From Kyrpidia sp. (lineage in GTDB: Bacteria > Bacillota > Bacilli > Kyrpidiales > Kyrpidiaceae), in NCBI GenBank assembly GCA_029960885.1, contig JASBVV010000001.1, positions 1 to 64,000 of the forward strand: 64,000 bases of DNA, read 5' to 3'. A program made the translations under genes and the position numbers. How positions within the stretch are numbered: the first letter of the stretch is position 1; the number at the start of each line of letters is the position of its first letter. Below the pieces are notes generated by a model, which was not told the DNA's origin, searched no databases, and was given only the letters and a program-made list of their open reading frames with translations. This document shows positions 59,820 to 64,000 of the stretch, piece by piece.

Positions 59820-60491
59820 TTGGGTGAACGGCCCGAGATCGATGTTTACATTCGTCCGAAGGAACGGTTGAGTCTGCGTTCGGGTGAACCCCTCACGGTG
59901 GGCGGGGTGGCGGAGGTGGTGGCTTTGGGTCCCGGCGGCGGTGATTTGGGATATGCGGTCGGGGCGATTCCTGTGGAAGAGTGGAGTCCCCGCCAGGGGG
60001 AGCTGCGGGTGATTCAGGCGATCGATGTGGTGGCGGCGATCAAGAGGCGCTTTCCGGAAGTGAACGTCCACCTCGTCGGTCCCACGGAAACCATTGTCGA
60101 TTTGGACCGTCCGGACGAACCATCCCCTCCCTGGTACAAAGTGGTGGCCGTGTGGCTGCTCCTGTTCGTCGGATCGGGCTTGACCATCATGAATTTTCAC
60201 GCCGACGTCAGCATGGTCCGGGTCCATCAGAGGGTGTATCAATTGATCACCGGGGAACACCAAGCGCATCCCTATGTCTTGCAAATTCCCTATGCTTTCG
60301 GCGTGGGTCTGGGTATGGCGCTTTTTTTCAACCACCTGTTGCGGCGGCGGATCAATGAACATGAACCGAGTCCGCTGGAGGTGGAAGTGTTTCAATACGA
60401 GCAGATGATCAATCAATATCTCATCACCAGGGAAGGAAGCCGGAAATGGGAGAAAGCCCGCCCAAGCCGGCGGCAGGGCCATGATCCATGA
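59820..60491 (+). CDS. spoVAA: stage V sporulation protein AA
   Basis: A 223-residue protein: an N-terminal soluble part (RPEIDVYIRPKERLSL; IDVVAAIKRRFPEVNVHLVGP) and two membrane helices (VVAVWLLLFVGSGLTIMNFH; AFGVGLGMALFFNHLL). SpoVA proteins form the channel in the spore inner membrane that moves dipicolinic acid in during sporulation and out at germination. TTG start 59820 after GGGAGGAGGCGG. It overlaps spoVAB. Confidence 0.9.
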   Translation: MGERPEIDVYIRPKERLSLRSGEPLTVGGVAEVVALGPGGGDLGYAVGAIPVEEWSPRQGELRVIQAIDVVAAIKRRFPEVNVHLVGPTETIVDLDRPDEPSPPWYKVVAVWLLLFVGSGLTIMNFHADVSMVRVHQRVYQLITGEHQAHPYVLQIPYAFGVGLGMALFFNHLLRRRINEHEPSPLEVEVFQYEQMINQYLITREGSRKWEKARPSRRQGHDP

Positions 60492-60903
60492 AGGGTTGGC
60501 GGCGGGAGTCGGGTTGGCCTGGGGGGTGACGGTGGGCAGTGGATTTTTGGCGCTGCTTTCGGTGTTGGACGTGGTTCCCCGGCTGGTTCAGTTGACACGG
60601 TCCAAAGGTGCGCTGCTGGCTTACGAATGGGCCTTGATCGCCGGTGCCTTTCTGAGCACCCTCTCGGAAATTTTCCCGATGCCGATGAACCTCTCCCGGT
60701 GGGTTGCCGGCTTGTGGGGGCTGCTCGCCGGGGTGTTTGTGGGCATGGTGGCCGGGGCGTTGACCGAGGTGCTCAATGTGCTGCCCATTGTCGCCAGGAG
60801 GCTCCGGTTGGAGTCCATTCTGCCGTTGCTCGTTTCCGCCATGGTGATCGGCAAGATCATGGGGTGTCTGATCAATGTCTTGTTTCCCGAGCTGGCCCCG
60901 TGA
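60481..60903 (+). CDS. spoVAB: stage V sporulation protein AB
   Basis: A 140-residue membrane protein with about four hydrophobic segments (AAGVGLAWGVTVGSGFLALL; LLAYEWALIAGAFLSTL; LWGLLAGVFVGMVAG; LLVSAMVIGKIMGCLI). Part of the spore dipicolinate transport apparatus. It overlaps spoVAA by about ten bases, indicating coupling. A 74-base gap follows before spoVAC. Confidence 0.9.
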   Translation: MIHEGLAAGVGLAWGVTVGSGFLALLSVLDVVPRLVQLTRSKGALLAYEWALIAGAFLSTLSEIFPMPMNLSRWVAGLWGLLAGVFVGMVAGALTEVLNVLPIVARRLRLESILPLLVSAMVIGKIMGCLINVLFPELAP

Positions 60904-60977
60904 CCGACACCGGGCATAGCCGAACCGCGGCCTGCACATTCTACCTACGGTACCACCGGGATGGGGGTGAGAGGTCG

Positions 60978-61451
60978 ATGAGGGCCGGAACAGCGGATGA
61001 CAAGAAGCTTCAAAAGGAGTATCGGGCGGTGGTGAAACAGCACCGGCCGCCGAGGCCGCTGGTGCGCAATGCCGTCCGGGCTTTTGCGGTGGGGGGATTG
61101 GTGTGCGATCTGGGACAATGGATCCAGAGTCTCTACATGCGATGGGGCGGCTTTGACCGGGAGGCCGCCGCGAATCCCACGGCGGCCACCCTCGTGTTTG
61201 CGGCGGTGTTGCTCACCGGCCTCGGGGTGTACGACCGTTTCGCCCAGTGGGCGGGAGCCGGTCTGGCCGTCCCGGTTACGGGGTTTGCCAATGCCATGTC
61301 GGCTTCCGCCATCGAAGCGCGGAGTGAAGGATTAGTGCTCGGGGTCGGAGCGAACATGTTCAAAATGGCCGGCCCGGTCATCGTGTTCGGTGTGGTGGCC
61401 GCTTTCTTTGTGGCGCTGATCCGGGCGGTGCTCCCGAGACTCATCGGGTGA
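60978..61451 (+). CDS. spoVAC: stage V sporulation protein AC
   Basis: A 157-residue membrane protein: basic N-terminus (DDKKLQKEYRAVVKQHRP), then hydrophobic segments including VRAFAVGGLVCDLGQ and VLGVGANMFKMAGPVIVFGV. SpoVAC homologues act as mechanosensitive channels for dipicolinate release. ATG 60978 follows GAGAGGTCG. Its end overlaps the frame of spoVAD only if an upstream, unlikely, GTG is used. Confidence 0.94.
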   Translation: MRAGTADDKKLQKEYRAVVKQHRPPRPLVRNAVRAFAVGGLVCDLGQWIQSLYMRWGGFDREAAANPTAATLVFAAVLLTGLGVYDRFAQWAGAGLAVPVTGFANAMSASAIEARSEGLVLGVGANMFKMAGPVIVFGVVAAFFVALIRAVLPRLIG

Positions 61452-61480
61452 TCGGCCGGTCGGGGAAAGGAGGGGCGCCC

Positions 61481-62503
61481 GTGGCCCGGTCCCTGGGACG
61501 GTACACCTGGCAATTTGATCGGGTATTTCTGGTCGGTGAGGCGGCGGTGGTGGGCCCAAAAGAAGGAGAAGGGCCGCTGCGGGACGATTACGACGGAATC
61601 TTTTCCTGCCCGTATGCCGGGCAGCCGAATTGGGAGAAGGCCGAACAGAGCTTTTTACGCGATGCTTGCGAGAAAGCCTTGGAGAAAGCGGGAAAGGCGA
61701 AAGAGGAGGTGGGCTTGTTCGTTGCAGGGGATTTGATGAACCAACTCACCACGTCCAGTTTTGTGGCCCGTTCCCTGTCTCTGCCGTATCTCGGGGTATT
61801 CAGTGCCTGCGCCACGATGGCGGAGGCCCTGGCGGTGGCGGCCCTGGCGGTGGACAGCGAGGCGGAATCCCTGGTGATGACCGGCACGGCCAGCCACAAT
61901 GCGACGGCGGAACGCCAGTATCGTTACCCCACGGAGTACGGTGCCCAAAAAGCGGACACCGCCCCTTGCACGGTGTCCGGGGGCGGGGCCGCCCTTCTTG
62001 GCAGAGATTCCCCTGGGGGAGCGGGCCGGGTGCGAGTGGCGGCGGCCACGCTCGGAAAGGTGGTGGATCTGGGGGCCAAGGATCCCCTGAACATGGCCAC
62101 CGCCATGGTGCCCGCCGCGGCGGACACCCTGGCGGTCCATTTTTCGGAGATGAAAAGGGACCCCTCGGATTACGACCTGATCGTCACCGGGGACCTCGGG
62201 TTCCACGGCATGCCGGTGCTCCGGGATTGGATCCGGAGACACGGATACGATTTGGGGGACCGGTATTCGGATTGCGGAGCGCTCATCTATTCGCCGACCC
62301 AGCCGGAGGTGTTCAACGGGGGCAGCGGGTCGGCCTGTTGCGCGGTGGTGACGTTCGGCCATCTGGTCCGACGTCTGCGGCGGGGGGAATTGCGCCGGGT
62401 TCTCGTTGCCGCCACCGGATCGCTTCATTCCACGGTGTCGGCGCGACAGGGCGAGACGATTCCGGCGATCTGTCACGCGGTGGTGCTGGAACGGGAAACC
62501 TGA
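61481..62503 (+). CDS. spoVAD: stage V sporulation protein AD
   Basis: A 340-residue thiolase-fold protein. In B. subtilis the crystal structure shows a thiolase-like, non-enzymatic protein that binds dipicolinic acid. [20 protein letters not shown] covers the former active Cys region; [15 protein letters not shown] follows. The GTG start at 61481 lies seven bases after AAAGGAGG; GTG 61448 is unlikely. Highly conserved in spore formers. Confidence 0.95.
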   Translation: MARSLGRYTWQFDRVFLVGEAAVVGPKEGEGPLRDDYDGIFSCPYAGQPNWEKAEQSFLRDACEKALEKAGKAKEEVGLFVAGDLMNQLTTSSFVARSLSLPYLGVFSACATMAEALAVAALAVDSEAESLVMTGTASHNATAERQYRYPTEYGAQKADTAPCTVSGGGAALLGRDSPGGAGRVRVAAATLGKVVDLGAKDPLNMATAMVPAAADTLAVHFSEMKRDPSDYDLIVTGDLGFHGMPVLRDWIRRHGYDLGDRYSDCGALIYSPTQPEVFNGGSGSACCAVVTFGHLVRRLRRGELRRVLVAATGSLHSTVSARQGETIPAICHAVVLERET

Positions 62504-62553
62504 ATCCCGGGTCTCCGGTGGAGTGCAGTCCCAAACAGAAAGGCGGGAGACGG

Positions 62554-62904
62554 ATGATTTATGTTTGGGCATTTGTCGTGGGCGGCCTGATCTGCCTCGT
62601 GGGGCAGTTGTTGATGGATGTCGGCCGGCTGACGCCGGCGCACGCCATGACCGTCCTGGTGGTGAGCGGGGCGATTCTCGACGGATTGAATCTGTATGAT
62701 CCGCTGATCCGGTTGGCCGGAGCTGGGGCCACGGTCCCGATCACGAGTTTCGGCCATGCCCTGACCCACGGTGCGCTGATGGAGGCCCGGCAGCACGGGA
62801 TTGTCGGAGTCATCACCGGCATCTTCGAGGTCACCAGTGCCGGGATTTCTTCCGCGATCGTCTTCAGTTTTCTCGCCGCTCTGTTGTTTAAGCCAAAAGG
62901 ATGA
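62554..62904 (+). CDS. spoVAE: stage V sporulation protein AE (AEB type)
   Basis: A 116-residue membrane protein related to Spo[23 protein letters not shown] and [19 protein letters not shown] are family marks. ATG 62554 follows AAAGGCGGGAG. No spoVAEA or spoVAF homologue follows, unlike in B. subtilis; lysA is next. spoVAC-AD-AE is the minimal set found in all spore formers. Confidence 0.94.
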   Translation: MIYVWAFVVGGLICLVGQLLMDVGRLTPAHAMTVLVVSGAILDGLNLYDPLIRLAGAGATVPITSFGHALTHGALMEARQHGIVGVITGIFEVTSAGISSAIVFSFLAALLFKPKG

Positions 62905-62913
62905 TGGTATAAT
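62884..62913 (+). promoter_or_regulatory. possible lysA promoter
   Basis: A perfect -10 TATAAT (62908-62913) with a weak -35 TTGTTT (62884-62889) at 18 bases, overlapping the end of spoVAE. Confidence 0.45.
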
Positions 62914-62924
62914 CGGTTTAGCCG

Positions 62925-62951
62925 GCAACCGGCGCGGCGCCGGTTGCTTTC
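62925..62951 (+). terminator. hairpin between spoVAE and lysA
   Basis: A perfect 9-bp stem GCAACCGGC/GCCGGTTGC (62925-62933, 62939-62947) followed by only TTTC. It may terminate the spoVA operon weakly; if the promoter upstream is used it would sit in the lysA leader. Confidence 0.5.
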
Positions 62952-62977
62952 GTCTATTTGCGGAGAGGAGAAGCCCG

Positions 62978-64000
62978 ATGGTTCTTCTTCATGGCACGAG
63001 CCGCATCAACGATCGGGGACATCTGGAGATCGGCGGATGCGATACGGTGGAGTTGGCGAAGCGGTTTGGGACGCCGCTGTATGTGTTCGATGAGGCGCTG
63101 TTGAGAGAGACGTGTCGGGAATTTCACACGGCATTTCGAAAGACGGGATTGCGCTACCAAGTGGCTTATGCCAGCAAAGCGTTTTGTACCCAGGCCATGT
63201 GCCGGCTCGTCGATGAAGAAGGGCTGCATCTGGACGTGGTGTCGGCCGGTGAACTGCACACGGCGCTCACGGCCGGTTTCCCGCCCGAGAAGATCCATAT
63301 GCACGGCAACAACAAGAGCCGGGAAGAGTTGACCTACGCGCTGGAAGCGGGGATCGGCGGATTTGTGTTGGATAATTTCCATGAATTGAACCTGTTGGCG
63401 GAGTTGACGGAACGCATGGGTCGCCGCCCTTCGGTGTTGCTGCGGCTCACGCCAGGGGTGGAGGCGCACACCCATGAATACATTCAGACGGGCCAGCAGG
63501 ACACCAAGTTCGGTTTTGACCTGGCGAGCGGACAAGCGGATGAGGCGGCGCATCGGCTGACGGCTGACCAAAACCTGAATTGGGTCGGCATTCACTGCCA
63601 TATCGGCTCCCAGATTTTCGAGACCGAAGGGTTTGCGATCGCCGTCGATCGCATGATGGAATTTTACGCGAAAGCGGTGAATCAGTGGGGCGCCGACCTG
63701 CGGGTGCTCAACGTCGGCGGCGGTTTTGGAATCCGCTATGTGGAAGAGGACCGGCCTCTTCCGGTGCGGGTGTACATCGAGGCGATCGCCGACCGGGTGA
63801 AGGCGGCCGCCCACCGGCTTGGGGTTGAGGTACCCGAGGTGTGGGTCGAGCCTGGGCGGCGCATTGCCGGGCCGGCGGGGACCACGCTGTACACGGTGGG
63901 GGCGAGGAAGGAGATTCCCGGGGTGCGACGCTACATCTCCGTGGACGGAGGGATGGCCGACAACCCTCGGCCGATCATCTATCAGGCCCGGTACGAAGCG
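62978..64000 (+). CDS. lysA: diaminopimelate decarboxylase, 3' end outside window
   Basis: 341 codons are present and the frame is still open at the window end. The PLP enzyme converts meso-diaminopimelate to L-lysine. The PLP lysine lies in VAYASKAF; LDVVSAGELHTAL, HGNNKSREEL, HCHIGSQIFE and VLNVGGGFGI are typical of the alanine-racemase-like barrel, and VEPGRRIAGPAGTTLY leads into the C-terminal domain. ATG 62978 follows GAGAGGAG. It follows spoVA as in B. subtilis. Confidence 0.96.
   Translation, partial: MVLLHGTSRINDRGHLEIGGCDTVELAKRFGTPLYVFDEALLRETCREFHTAFRKTGLRYQVAYASKAFCTQAMCRLVDEEGLHLDVVSAGELHTALTAGFPPEKIHMHGNNKSREELTYALEAGIGGFVLDNFHELNLLAELTERMGRRPSVLLRLTPGVEAHTHEYIQTGQQDTKFGFDLASGQADEAAHRLTADQNLNWVGIHCHIGSQIFETEGFAIAVDRMMEFYAKAVNQWGADLRVLNVGGGFGIRYVEEDRPLPVRVYIEAIADRVKAAAHRLGVEVPEVWVEPGRRIAGPAGTTLYTVGARKEIPGVRRYISVDGGMADNPRPIIYQARYEA

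Noticed and set aside
61630-62553. A long N-terminal extension of SpoVAE
   Set aside because: It is the spoVAD region read in another frame; ATG 62554 has its own ribosome site.
1-64000. CRISPR arrays, tRNA or rRNA genes, insertion sequences
   Set aside because: No regularly spaced repeats, no cloverleaf-like conserved blocks (GGTTCRANNC with acceptor pairing), and no transposase motifs or flanking inverted repeats were found by eye.

Overview
The window reads as a chromosomal segment of a GC-rich, endospore-forming member of the Bacillales. The gene order is that of Bacillus subtilis (mraZ to divIVA and ileS, then spoIIA-sigF-spoVA-lysA), but the base composition and the frequent GTG/TTG starts point to a thermophile of the Alicyclobacillaceae type, with Kyrpidia as my best guess. 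That placement is inference from gene order and composition, not from a search.

Layout. Bases 1-1000 hold the end of an SF1 helicase and an orphan Mrr N-terminal domain of different composition. Bases 1000-5900 carry small Firmicutes proteins (zinc ribbon, DUF1292, RicF-like, YpiB/IDEAL), a LON-domain protein and an isochorismatase-fold protein. Bases 5870-12350 hold CtsR-controlled clpP, a MidA-type methyltransferase, a frameshifted gapB behind a CcpN-like box, the nifZ-thiI sulfur-transfer pair and an RsfA-like regulator. Bases 12490-24460 carry pyruvate carboxylase, an HxlR regulator, a HAD phosphatase, typA, an IscA-type protein and a leucine-degradation-like pair (HMG-CoA lyase and an acyl-CoA carboxylase).

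Bases 25060-44940 are a division and cell-wall cluster: mraZ-rsmH-ftsL-pbpB-spoVD-murE-mraY-murD-spoVE-murG-murB-murA-divIB-ylxW-ylxX-sbp-ftsA-ftsZ. It opens with decameric MraZ boxes, and a sigma-H-like promoter precedes ftsAZ. Next come spoIIGA-sigE-sigG, starting from a Spo0A-type promoter with a long spacer, and the ylmC-pgeF-yggS-sepF-yggT-ylmH-divIVA string. ileS follows behind a short attenuated leader.

Between ileS and spoIIA lies the most interesting locus. A well-conserved M-box (magnesium riboswitch) with its own promoter and terminator precedes a two-gene ABC transporter made of a fused double permease and an ATPase with an extra C-terminal domain. No substrate-binding protein is present. 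This suggests an ABC-type magnesium (or other divalent cation) transporter that I do not know to be described. The window ends with spoIIAA-spoIIAB-sigF, a short spoVA operon (AA, AB, AC, AD, AE) and the 5' part of lysA.

Two highly conserved genes, gapB and ftsZ, each appear to lack one base close to the start codon. Because ftsZ is essential, assembly error should be excluded before any biological reading. No rRNA, tRNA, insertion sequence or CRISPR array was seen.
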